Source: Nocardioidaceae bacterium
GTDB taxonomy: Bacteria; Actinomycetota; Actinomycetes; Propionibacteriales; Nocardioidaceae
DNA: 64,000 nt
Direction: 5' to 3'
Assembly (NCBI GenBank): GCA_030447805.1
Contig: JAUJOE010000001.1
Location: 228,925-292,924 of the forward strand
Shown: positions 26,815 to 34,745 of the stretch, in pieces
How the letters are laid out: each line of letters opens with the position of its first letter
Numbering within the stretch: the stretch's first letter is position 1
Notes under the pieces: model-generated
The model's input: the letters and a program-made list of their open reading frames with translations, nothing else
Databases searched by the model: none
What the model was told of the DNA's origin: nothing
Position numbers and translations under genes: made by a program

Positions 26815-28230
26815 GTGTCGCCGAGCACGTCCCCCAGAGCATCCACGGTGGTTGTAACCGATGACACGGGGAGTGGGCAGTCTGCCCCTGCCCCCTCGGG
26901 CAAGGCTCCGGCGAAGAAGTCACCAAGGCCGCGTTCCCAGACCACCCCGGCCGAGAAGCCGGCAGCTAGGTCGACCACAAACCCGGTGGCGAAGTCGGCG
27001 CGGGTCAAGCCCGCTCCCGACCCGACGGCCGCGAATCGCGTCGCCGCAGAAAAGACCCCCAGCAGGCGGGTGGCAAAGCCCGCAGCAAAGAAGGCAACCG
27101 TCGCGGCACCGCTGAGCGAGCCGTTGCTCGAGCCAGACTCGGCAATCCTGGTGCCCGACACCGCTGAGGTTGCGAAGAAGAAGCTCGAGGACATTGATGA
27201 TGCGGTTTTCGAGAAGGATCTGGCCACCGACCCAACGCTGAAGGAGGAGGAGAGGGAGGGGTTCGTCCTCTCCGAGGCCGACGAGGCGGACGAGCCGGAA
27301 CAGACGGTCACGGTGGCTGGTGCCACCGCCGACCCGGTCAAGGACTACCTCAAGCAGATCGGCAAGGTGCCGCTGCTGAACGCGGAGATGGAGGTCGAGC
27401 TCGCCAAGCGCATCGAGGCCGGGTTGTTCTCCGAAGAAAAGCTCGCCCGCGAGAGCAAGGTGCCCGTCAAGCTGCTCGACGAGCTGGAGTGGATCGCCGA
27501 GGACGGGCGCCGGGCCAAGAACCATCTGCTGGAGGCGAACCTGCGGTTGGTGGTGTCACTAGCGAAGCGCTACACCGGCCGCGGAATGTTGTTCCTCGAC
27601 CTGATTCAAGAAGGCAACCTTGGGCTCATTCGGGCGGTAGAGAAGTTCGACTACACCAAGGGCTACAAGTTCTCGACGTATGCCACCTGGTGGATCCGGC
27701 AGGCGATAACCCGCGCGATGGCCGACCAGGCCCGCACGATCCGCATCCCGGTGCACATGGTCGAGGTCATCAACAAGCTGGCCCGCGTGCAGCGGCAGAT
27801 GTTGCAAGACCTCGGGCGCGAGCCCACTCCAGAGGAGCTCGCCAAGGAGCTCGACATGACCCCTGAGAAGGTCGTGGAGGTGCAGAAGTACGGTCGCGAG
27901 CCGATCTCGCTGCACACCCCGCTCGGCGAGGACGGCGACTCGGAGTTCGGAGACCTGATCGAGGACTCCGAGGCGATCGTCCCGGCCGACGCCGTGTCGT
28001 TCACGTTGCTGCAGGAGCAGCTTCATGCAGTGCTCGATACGCTGTCGGAGCGCGAGGCCGGCGTGGTGTCGATGCGGTTCGGCCTGACTGACGGTCAACC
28101 CAAGACGCTCGACGAGATCGGCAAGGTGTACGGCGTGACCCGCGAGCGGATCCGTCAGATCGAGTCCAAGACGATGTCAAAACTGCGCCACCCCTCCCGT
28201 TCACAGGTGCTGCGCGACTACCTCGACTGA
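26815..28230 (+). CDS. sigA: RNA polymerase principal sigma factor (SigA/HrdB)
   Basis: 471 residues, GTG 26815 after GAGAGG. The N-terminal 160 or so residues are the Lys/Ala/Pro-rich and then acidic extension of actinobacterial principal sigmas. Region 1.2 is [20 protein letters not shown], region 2.3-2.4 [20 protein letters not shown], region 3 starts after [20 protein letters not shown], and region 4.2 is [20 protein letters not shown]. The last residues are SQVLRDYLD. It directs transcription of housekeeping genes. The final 20 coding bases plus one are repeated exactly 1.4 kb downstream. Confidence 0.97.
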   Translation: MSPSTSPRASTVVVTDDTGSGQSAPAPSGKAPAKKSPRPRSQTTPAEKPAARSTTNPVAKSARVKPAPDPTAANRVAAEKTPSRRVAKPAAKKATVAAPLSEPLLEPDSAILVPDTAEVAKKKLEDIDDAVFEKDLATDPTLKEEEREGFVLSEADEADEPEQTVTVAGATADPVKDYLKQIGKVPLLNAEMEVELAKRIEAGLFSEEKLARESKVPVKLLDELEWIAEDGRRAKNHLLEANLRLVVSLAKRYTGRGMLFLDLIQEGNLGLIRAVEKFDYTKGYKFSTYATWWIRQAITRAMADQARTIRIPVHMVEVINKLARVQRQMLQDLGREPTPEELAKELDMTPEKVVEVQKYGREPISLHTPLGEDGDSEFGDLIEDSEAIVPADAVSFTLLQEQLHAVLDTLSEREAGVVSMRFGLTDGQPKTLDEIGKVYGVTRERIRQIESKTMSKLRHPSRSQVLRDYLD

Positions 28231-28231
28231 G
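28211..28231 (+). repeat. sigA 3'-end direct repeat, copy 1
   Basis: A 21-bp sequence covering the codons for RDYLD, the stop and one base beyond it; identical to 29613-29633. The two copies bracket 1.4 kb that includes the calcium-binding repeat protein and a small gene. Such a gene-end duplication is what site-specific integration leaves as attL/attR. Confidence 0.6.
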
Positions 28232-28464
28232 GCACCCCGGCCCTTCGGGGCAACTGCGCTGGTCAGAGGCGCTGTTGGTGACTTGTGGTTTGGCGTCAGG
28301 GCGCCTATCACTGGGCTGCGAAGCATCACGGCAGGCACGGCTGTGGCAACCGCAAACACCGCCGGCTGAGATCAGTAGACAGGCAAAGCTCGGCGCAGTA
28401 CCGTCACAGCCAACAGCGACTGCCGGCATCCACCACTGGCTGCGCCGCCCCGCAAGGAGGAATC

Positions 28465-29139
28465 GTGCGAGTCTTTCCGTCGACGCTTCGCAGTGCCGCT
28501 GTGGTGGTGGGCGTGTCCGCCTTGAGCATCCCCGCGTTCCCGGCGAGCGCCAGTCACACCGTCGAGTACGGCACGAGTGGTCCGGACGTCATCGTCGGGA
28601 CCAACGGGCGAGACGAGATCGTTGCGCGAGCAGGTAACGACGATGTGCGGGCCCGTCGCGGCGGGGACCAGGTTGACGCCGGGTCGGGTGATGACGTCGT
28701 GGTTGGAGGACGCGGCGACGACTTTGTCAGAGGCCGTGACGGATCTGATTTCCTCATGGCCGGCCCTGGTTCAGACTTCATGCGGGGCGGCCTCGACAAC
28801 GACGTCGTCCGTGGGGGCGCCGGGCGGGACTTCATCGGCGGCGAACGTGATGACGACATACTGCGTGGCGGACTCGGCGGCGATTTCATCGCCGGCGGCG
28901 CCGGCCGGGACACCCTGCGGGGCGGCCCGAACGCGACTCGTCGCGATTTTCTGTTCCCTGATGGGGGCCGTGACATCGTCCGTGGCGGGGCAGGTAACGA
29001 CCTGATTCAGTTGGGCGATGACGGTTCCCGTGATGTCATCGACTGCGGCTCGGGCGAGGATGTTGTCGACTACGAGACCGGCCCGGACCCACGAGACGTC
29101 CTGCTGGGCTGTGAAGTCACGCGAGAGCCCGCTCCCTGA
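28465..29139 (+). CDS. secreted RTX-like calcium-binding repeat protein
   Basis: 224 residues from GTG 28465, with AAGGAGG at 28454-28460. Signal peptide to about residue 30 (AFPASA). The rest is a run of nonapeptide-like repeats of the hemolysin-type calcium-binding kind: GTSGPDVIVGT, AGNDDVRAR, GSGDDVVVGGRGDDFVRGR and more, down to GGAGNDLIQLGDD and CGSGEDVVDYETGPD. About nine repeats should form a calcium-loaded parallel beta roll. No enzymatic domain is attached. In Gram-positive hosts export is probably by Sec. A strong terminator follows 11 bp after the stop. Confidence 0.88.
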   Translation: MRVFPSTLRSAAVVVGVSALSIPAFPASASHTVEYGTSGPDVIVGTNGRDEIVARAGNDDVRARRGGDQVDAGSGDDVVVGGRGDDFVRGRDGSDFLMAGPGSDFMRGGLDNDVVRGGAGRDFIGGERDDDILRGGLGGDFIAGGAGRDTLRGGPNATRRDFLFPDGGRDIVRGGAGNDLIQLGDDGSRDVIDCGSGEDVVDYETGPDPRDVLLGCEVTREPAP

Positions 29140-29150
29140 GGTTCAGCAAG

Positions 29151-29190
29151 GAAACCCCCGCCTGGCACACACGAGGCGGGGGGTTTCTTG
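29151..29190. terminator. intrinsic terminator, likely bidirectional
   Basis: GAAACCCCCGCCT (29151-29163) pairs with AGGCGGGGGGTTTC (29174-29187) around a 10-base loop, followed by TTCTTG. It lies just after the calcium-binding repeat gene, and on the other strand it would also stop transcription from the small gene at 29337-29516. Confidence 0.85.
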
Positions 29191-29336
29191 TAGTTCGGCG
29201 TCAGGCGCGCCTCGGTGGCGTAGGTGGATGGTCGCGCTTCCCTGTAGAGCGCGGACGCACGTGTCACGCCGTCGTAGTCGCCTGCGTCGAAACGCTCAGC
29301 GGCTGCTTGTGCCGCACGACCCCGAGCATGAACTGG

Positions 29337-29516
29337 TCAATGGAAGGTCGCTGGCCTGGTCGGCCCTGCGACCCAGGTAGACCAGTGGATGAACCGGCCC
29401 TGTGTGGCTGTGTCGTAGTCCGGCCCGGCGTCGCCTGGCCGGTTGGTGTCGTCGTGCTCCGTCACCGTGCACCGGTACGGGCACACGACGGCGGGTCGGT
29501 CGACGCGGATGGACAT
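29337..29516 (-). CDS. small protein, 59 residues, unknown
   Basis: ATG 29516 is preceded on the minus strand by CCAGGAGGTCAGA, a near-perfect ribosome binding site at good spacing. The product begins MSIRVDRPAVVCPYRCTVTE and ends AGPTRPATFH; it holds a CPYRC pair and many Asp and Thr residues. No family recognised. The same frame continues open after the TGA (AAAERFDAGDYDGVTRASAL), so the gene may once have been longer. It lies within the repeat-bracketed segment. Real translation is an inference from the ribosome binding site alone. Confidence 0.5.
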   Translation of the reverse strand: MSIRVDRPAVVCPYRCTVTEHDDTNRPGDAGPDYDTATQGRFIHWSTWVAGPTRPATFH

Positions 29517-29581
29517 TCTGACCTCCTGGTCAGTCGGTGATATTTCACCCCACAGCGCTTCTGGCCTGCCCCGTTTGTCTG

Positions 29582-29659
29582 GCGTAGACGCATAGCGCTA
29601 AGCCGTCCCTAGTGCGCGACTACCTCGACTGAGCGGTTCGCAGCCCCTGGGCGTCTACG
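29582..29659. repeat. inverted repeat flanking the second sigA-end copy
   Basis: GCGTAGACGC at 29582-29591 is the exact reverse complement of GCGTCTACGC at 29650-29659. The pair brackets the second copy of the sigA 3' end. It could be a recombinase arm site or chance; nothing else supports a function. Confidence 0.3.
29613..29633 (+). repeat. sigA 3'-end direct repeat, copy 2
   Basis: Identical over 21 bp to 28211-28231. The bases just upstream read as a decayed sigA tail (KPSLVRDYLD-stop against [17 protein letters not shown] in sigA), so the copy is probably derived from a sigA 3' end rather than from chance. Confidence 0.6.
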
Positions 29660-29788
29660 CTGATCACGGCGCTATGGTGACTTCTGGGGCGACAGTCTGG
29701 CCGAGCCGACCGGTGTGCCACTCGCGCAACGGGGTTCTGCGCAGTAGTGTTCCCCCGTAAACCAACCGGCGGCGAACCGAGGAGTGAC

Positions 29789-30742
29789 ATGCGACGACTG
29801 AAGGATCTCAGGTGGGTGGCGGGCTGTGCAGCGACCGCCTTGGCAGCCACAACGGCGCTGGCCGCGCCTTCGGCGGCCGCGATGGCCCCGGCAGAAGAGG
29901 GGGCGTGTATCGAGTATGGACCGGTGGCGCAGGCGCCGAAGGGTGCCATTCCCCGTGACGACTTGCACCAGGTCCGGAAGGATCCACTGAAGCGTTGGAT
30001 CGCCACGCATCCGCGGCAGGCCCGCGTGGCGGCCCAAGGGGATGCAACGGTGACGATTCCTGTCGCGTTCCACGTGATCCACAAGGGAGCTCAGGGGAAC
30101 GTGCCGCGCGGGCAGGTCGACGCGCAAATGGACGTGCTCAACGCCGCCTTCGACGGCTCGGGTTTCCAGTTCGAGTTGGTGGACGTGACGCGAACGGACT
30201 CACCGCGCTGGTTCAAGATGTTCTACGCCCAGGGTGGGGAGCCGCGGTTCTACCGCGGCAGCCACAAAGAGATCCAGATGAAGAAGGCGCTGCACCAGGG
30301 CGACGCCCAGACGCTGAATATCTACACTGCGGCGCTGGGGAAGTTCCTTCTCGGTTGGGCCTACTACCCCACCAGCTTCACCGGCGACGACGCGCTCCCA
30401 CGGTTCTATGACGGTGTGGTGCTTGACTATCGAAGCCTTCCCGGCGGCGCGTTCCGCGTCTACAACGAGGGCGACACCGCGACCCATGAGGTCGGCCACT
30501 GGCTGGCGTTGTACCACACCTTCTCAAACGGCTGCCAGGAGCCCGGCGACCGTGTCGCGGACACGCCATACGAGGCGGCGCCCGCGTTTGGCTGTCCCGA
30601 AGGACGAGACAGCTGTGCGGCGCCCGGACTCGACCCCATTCACAACTTCATGGACTACACGTACGACTCGTGTATGAACCACTTCACCTCCGGCCAGAAC
30701 GAGCGGATGCGCATGGCGTGGGATGCCTACCGAGCCGGCTGA
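29789..30742 (+). CDS. secreted zinc metalloprotease (M43 pappalysin-like)
   Basis: 317 residues from ATG 29789 after GAGGAG. Signal peptide with AATALAATTALAAPSAAA. The zinc site is THEVGHWLALYHTFSNGC, the HExxHxxGxxH-type motif with Leu-Tyr in place of the usual Gly region. The family's Met-turn follows in FMDYTYDSCMNHFTSGQNER, where the Cys pairs fit conserved disulfides. Members of M43 cleave proteins outside the cell. The segment VTIPVAFHVIHKG at the start of the mature domain is also typical. A strong terminator follows. It is the second of three neighbouring exported-protein genes. Confidence 0.9.
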   Translation: MRRLKDLRWVAGCAATALAATTALAAPSAAAMAPAEEGACIEYGPVAQAPKGAIPRDDLHQVRKDPLKRWIATHPRQARVAAQGDATVTIPVAFHVIHKGAQGNVPRGQVDAQMDVLNAAFDGSGFQFELVDVTRTDSPRWFKMFYAQGGEPRFYRGSHKEIQMKKALHQGDAQTLNIYTAALGKFLLGWAYYPTSFTGDDALPRFYDGVVLDYRSLPGGAFRVYNEGDTATHEVGHWLALYHTFSNGCQEPGDRVADTPYEAAPAFGCPEGRDSCAAPGLDPIHNFMDYTYDSCMNHFTSGQNERMRMAWDAYRAG

Positions 30743-30750
30743 CCTCCGGT

Positions 30751-30791
30751 AACCCCACGGCGGTCAGGCCAGGCTGCCGCCGTGGGGTTTA
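30751..30791 (+). terminator. intrinsic terminator after the metalloprotease gene
   Basis: AACCCCACGGCGG (30751-30763) pairs perfectly with CCGCCGTGGGGTT (30777-30789), ending in TTT. The palindromic stem may also stop the converging small gene at 30810-31103. Confidence 0.85.
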
Positions 30792-30809
30792 CCTCAACCG
30801 TGGTCGCCC

Positions 30810-31103
30810 TCACAGCGAGTGGAGCAGCGTGCTTACGCACTTTCCGCGGGAAGAGAAATCGCCTGCTGGCACGAAGAAGTGCTTGCAGGCGAAGGCGGCT
30901 GTGGCCACCGCACGAGAGTTGTGGCTCTGGAAGTAACTGGTGCACGGCCCGATGACTTGCTGTGGATGAGAAAAGTCCTGGGCGATACTACGGCAGAACT
31001 GTAGAGATTCGTTCCCACCGCGTTCAGCCATCGCTGGCCCGGTGACGCTGGTAACCATTGCGCCGCCAAGGACCGCGGCGATCATCAGTTTCTTCACCCT
31101 CAT
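30810..31103 (-). CDS. small secreted four-cysteine protein, unknown
   Basis: 97 residues from ATG 31103, with TGGAG seven bases upstream. A clear signal peptide (MRVKKLMIAAVLGGAMVTSV, cleavage after AMA) leaves about 70 residues with four Cys in FCRSIA, GPCTSYF, FACKHFF and GKCVSTL. The even Cys number and spacing suggest two disulfides. It resembles the small secreted actinobacterial proteins of unknown role; no name can be given. It is convergent with the metalloprotease gene. Confidence 0.75.
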   Translation of the reverse strand: MRVKKLMIAAVLGGAMVTSVTGPAMAERGGNESLQFCRSIAQDFSHPQQVIGPCTSYFQSHNSRAVATAAFACKHFFVPAGDFSSRGKCVSTLLHSL

Positions 31104-31183
31104 GTTTTTCTCCAGACTCTTACCGGATCACCGCATCACCCTGATACTGGCCTCGCAGCATACGCCAGCAAGGGCCGCAGGAG

Positions 31184-33565
31184 TCAACGAGCGGCTGGGA
31201 AGCCGGCGTTCAGCTCGGACGCCGCGGCGCCATTGGCAGCGGCATCAGCTGTCGGTGGCCCTGGGTACGGCGCTCGTCGAGCTAGCAGGTGGACCATGTC
31301 GTCGAGGGGGACTGGGTGGCTGAACAGGTACCCCTGGCCCGTCGTGGCGCCACAGTGATCGACCAGGTGGTCGACCTGGCCGGCCCGCTCGACCCCTTCG
31401 ATGACGACGTCAAGACCCAAAGCCTGTCCCATCACGACCATCGAGCGGACCAGCGAGCAAGCGCGGGAGTCATCCTCGATACGGGTGATGAACGACTTGT
31501 CGATCTTGAGGATTCGCACCGGTAGTCGCTGTAGGTAGCCGATCGAGGAAAAACCGACGCCGAAGTCGTCGATCGCGAAGCGGACGTCGGCGGCGTTCAG
31601 CGCCGTCATCGCAGCCAGCGTCTGCGGGTCGTTGTTCACGAAGTCGCGCTCGGTGACCTCGAGAACGAGGTGGACGTCTCCCATCACCGAGCGCGCGGCC
31701 CGCACCTGGGACGCGAAGTTGTCGCTTTGCAGCTGTTGCGCCGACACGTTGACGCCGATAGTCAAAGTGCGCCCAGCTGCGGTTCTCAGGCGATCAGCGT
31801 GTGCCGCCACCTGTTCCAAGACGATATCGCCGAGGCCGACGATCAGGCCGCTTTCTTCGGCCGTGGGAATGAAGAGGTCCGGAGGGACCAGTACGCCCTG
31901 CCGCCGCCAGCGCACCAACGCCTCGACGCCGAAGATGTCCTGGGTGCGCAGATCGACCACCGGCTGGTAGTAGACCTCCAGGTCCTTGGTCTCCACCGCA
32001 CGACGTAGCGTTTCGACCAGCTCGATGCGCTGCAGGCGCTCGTCGCCGAAGGACAGGCGGTAGATCTCGTAGCGGTTCTTGCCGTGCGCTTTGCCGTAGT
32101 ACATCGCCATGTCGGCCTGGCTGAGCAGCGCATCGGCTGACGCACCGGTGCCCGACATCGCAACACCGATGGTCGTGGTGATGGAGACGTCCTCGCCGCG
32201 GACCGAGGAACGGGCCCGCAACGCCGCAAGAATCCGCTGGCAGGCTGCGTCGACCTCCGTGGTGTCGTGGACGTCCTCGAGCAGGACGGCGAACTCATCA
32301 CCACCGAGCCGGGCGACGGTGTCGGTCTGCCGCACGCTTGACTTGATACGGCTGCCGACCTCGATCAGCAGCTCGTCCCCAGCCGCATGCCCGAACAGGT
32401 CGTTGACGCGCTTGAAGCCATCGAGGTCGCAGAACAGCACAGCCAACTGCCCACCTCGACGCGTCTGCATCTCCAGCGCGTGCTCCACCCGGTCGAGGAA
32501 CACCGAGCGGTTCGCTAGCCCGGTAAGTGGGTCGTGCCAGGCCAGGTGCGCCATCGCGTCGCTGAGCCGCAGCCGGGCGAACGCATCCTCGGCCAGTGCG
32601 ACCAAGGCAGCCAGTCCTTGCTGGTCGTCCTTGGCCGTCGAGCGGGCCCGATTGAGGGCCGGGGAGACGAGCCACAGTCGCTCTCCGCCGCCTTTGATGA
32701 CAACACCGATTTCGTGCGCTCCGGGTGGCTCGGTGCTCAACCGGACCCGCGGATCGCGCAGCAGGTCGCTGGCGCCCGACCGCAGCTCCTCCAGCATCTC
32801 CGGGGTCTTGCTGACCGTCTGTACGCGGATAGCCGTGGTGAGCAGGACCCGCAGCCGGCGGGCGTACTCGCTGCCGCGTGACTGCGCCCGCGACGCGACG
32901 AGGATCGTCGCCACCGGTACGGCGAGCAAGGCAGCCGACCATTCCGACAGTTCACGGACGACCAGCGCACCGAGATACCCCAGGGAGACGGTTGCCACGT
33001 AGGCGACAATCGACGGCAAGACACCGGTCGGGGCGAGCTCCTCGCGGATACTTGTGCGTTCCTCCAGGCTGAGCGACACAGCCGACACGATGAAGTCGAC
33101 AAGGAAGTACACAGCCGCACCGAGCCCGACAGCGACCAGCTCTCGAACCCCGCCGTCCTGCGAGCCGCGCATCGTGTGGATGACAAACAACGCCAGGGCG
33201 CCGGCGACCACACCCAGCCCACTGTTGAACGCCTTTACGTTCCGCCGCTTGCCGGTGAGGATCTGCCCTAGTGTCAGGCCGGCCGACCACACGATGAGCG
33301 CCTGGAAGGGCTCGGCCTCGATGCCGAGGAAGATCAGGACGCACGCATCGAAAGCGATCTCGATGCCACCGCCGGTGCGGCCGACCAGCATCGGGAACCA
33401 GCCCATCACCATGATGACGGGAATGCCGAGGAGGTACTCCGGCTCAAATGTCTGCGGATTGCGCGCCAACGCAAGCAGAGCCACGGCGCCTAGCGCCGCC
33501 CCGGCTAACGTGACGCTCAGGTCGAAGAATCGGCTCGACCTCGAGGCTCTCACGGGATGCCCCAT
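31184..33565 (-). CDS. membrane GGDEF-EAL cyclic-di-GMP enzyme
   Basis: 793 residues from ATG 33565. Residues 1-230 hold about seven hydrophobic segments forming an integral membrane sensor; a linker to about 335 follows. The diguanylate cyclase domain has GGDEF intact at residues 421-425 and the product-inhibition I-site RQTD five residues before it. The EAL domain keeps EALVRW, the catalytic ENVTE-like VLEVTERDF, and AIDDFGVGFSSIGYLQRLPV, so both activities are possible. The substrate and product are the second messenger c-di-GMP, which in actinomycetes governs development. No partner gene adjoins, and the signal sensed is unknown. Confidence 0.93.
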   Translation of the reverse strand: MGHPVRASRSSRFFDLSVTLAGAALGAVALLALARNPQTFEPEYLLGIPVIMVMGWFPMLVGRTGGGIEIAFDACVLIFLGIEAEPFQALIVWSAGLTLGQILTGKRRNVKAFNSGLGVVAGALALFVIHTMRGSQDGGVRELVAVGLGAAVYFLVDFIVSAVSLSLEERTSIREELAPTGVLPSIVAYVATVSLGYLGALVVRELSEWSAALLAVPVATILVASRAQSRGSEYARRLRVLLTTAIRVQTVSKTPEMLEELRSGASDLLRDPRVRLSTEPPGAHEIGVVIKGGGERLWLVSPALNRARSTAKDDQQGLAALVALAEDAFARLRLSDAMAHLAWHDPLTGLANRSVFLDRVEHALEMQTRRGGQLAVLFCDLDGFKRVNDLFGHAAGDELLIEVGSRIKSSVRQTDTVARLGGDEFAVLLEDVHDTTEVDAACQRILAALRARSSVRGEDVSITTTIGVAMSGTGASADALLSQADMAMYYGKAHGKNRYEIYRLSFGDERLQRIELVETLRRAVETKDLEVYYQPVVDLRTQDIFGVEALVRWRRQGVLVPPDLFIPTAEESGLIVGLGDIVLEQVAAHADRLRTAAGRTLTIGVNVSAQQLQSDNFASQVRAARSVMGDVHLVLEVTERDFVNNDPQTLAAMTALNAADVRFAIDDFGVGFSSIGYLQRLPVRILKIDKSFITRIEDDSRACSLVRSMVVMGQALGLDVVIEGVERAGQVDHLVDHCGATTGQGYLFSHPVPLDDMVHLLARRAPYPGPPTADAAANGAAASELNAGFPAAR

Positions 33566-33650
33566 TGCATCCCTTGAGCCTACCTACTAGATCAGATTGA
33601 GGGGGTCGCTCAAAATCGGCGGCAGCACCGAGCCATCAGCAATTGCCGCC

Positions 33651-34160
33651 TCAGACGAGGAGTATGACCCCGACCAGCCACGCCGTAGCGGCCAGCAAGG
33701 CGCCGCCCAGCTCGATGAGGATCGACAGGCCGACGGCGCGGACGGCCGCCCGCGTCGCCGACCTGGCCGACTGGCGGCTTCCCAGCCGACGGCGCTCTGC
33801 GGCGTACACCCCCAGCACGAAGCCGACGATCAGGCCAGCGACCGGGATGACAAAGAAGCCGACAATACCCAGCAGCGCGCCCGCAAGCAGCGACGAGCGG
33901 GGAACTCCGGCGTCCACCAGCCGACGACCCGGGATGGTGAACTTGATGATCTGCGACACCGCGATGCACCCAGCGGCTACTCCGAACACCCACCAGCTCG
34001 TCGCGGAGGCGACCTCAGAAGCCCAGACGAAGATGGCCGCCAGCACCAGCAGGGCGCCGGGTACGACAGGAATGAGGATGCCAATCAGTCCGACGACGAT
34101 CAGCGCACCGACCAGCACCTCACCAGCCGGGGGCACGGCCGCTCCGGATATAGATGCCAA
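33651..34160 (-). CDS. DUF456 membrane protein
   Basis: Up to 169 residues with four to five hydrophobic segments and the family pattern VLVGALIVVGLIGILIPVVP, RRLVDAGVPRSSLLAGALLG and PVAGLIVGFVLGVYAAE. The first codon in frame is TTG 34160; GTG 34136 is an alternative. DUF456 proteins are small integral membrane proteins of unknown role. Upstream of the GGDEF-EAL gene on the same strand, 85 bp apart. Confidence 0.8.
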   Translation of the reverse strand: MASISGAAVPPAGEVLVGALIVVGLIGILIPVVPGALLVLAAIFVWASEVASATSWWVFGVAAGCIAVSQIIKFTIPGRRLVDAGVPRSSLLAGALLGIVGFFVIPVAGLIVGFVLGVYAAERRRLGSRQSARSATRAAVRAVGLSILIELGGALLAATAWLVGVILLV

Positions 34161-34225
34161 TGGCGGCCACCGTCATGGTGACCGCCACGGGTAAGAAAGC
34201 TGGACGGGGAAGCGCAGCTGAGACC

Positions 34226-34456
34226 TCAGCGCTCGTCGTTGCCCACAGTCGCGCGGGTTGCCGTGAGTCGTCCGGTCTCATCTTGGATGGCGGCGGCTAC
34301 CTGCTGCAGCTTGTCAGCGTGCTCCCGCGCGTGGTGGGCACAAAAGAGCAGCTCACCGCCTGCGGCTAGCTCGACGCGCACGTAGGCCTGGGCTCCGCAC
34401 CGGTCACAACGGTCCAAGGCGGTGAACTGCGGAGAAGGTGCGACTGCTGTGGTCAC
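34226..34456 (-). CDS. small CxxC/Cxx-H protein (DUF7455-like)
   Basis: 76 residues from GTG 34456 with AAAGAGGTT upstream; the frame is open for 109 more codons but they look non-coding. The conserved part is TALDRCDRCGAQAYVRVELA and GGELLFCAHHAREHADKLQQ, a treble-clef-like metal site (CxxC ... CxxH). This small protein is encoded next to topoisomerase/gyrase genes in many actinobacteria. Function unknown. The 289 bp between it and parE hold no gene that I can see and probably contain both divergent promoters. Confidence 0.8.
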   Translation of the reverse strand: MTTAVAPSPQFTALDRCDRCGAQAYVRVELAAGGELLFCAHHAREHADKLQQVAAAIQDETGRLTATRATVGNDER

Positions 34457-34745
34457 CTGAACCTCTTTCCCGTACGTGTCGAACGTCGTCTCGGCTGATA
34501 CAACATCCAACCGGGAACCGACATTCCCGGCTCGGAGCGGCGTCGCATGAGTTGCGACCCCTACCACCTCCGACGCATGGTGGTCCTTCCACCGTGCCAT
34601 CCATTGGACGTTGATCCAAATGCATCGCGCGTGTCGAACGTCTCGGCGTGGGCACCGAGGCCATGTCGGCGGCGGTAGGTATCGTTCGCCGAAAGACGGA
34701 GACGGCCGGGCAAGAGAGCCGTAGCCGCAGGTCAGGAGGCATCGG

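Noticed and set aside
28231..28258. Terminator directly after sigA (CCCCGGCCCTTCGGGG)
   Set aside because: Only a five-base stem and no T run; too weak to call, although some termination is possible.
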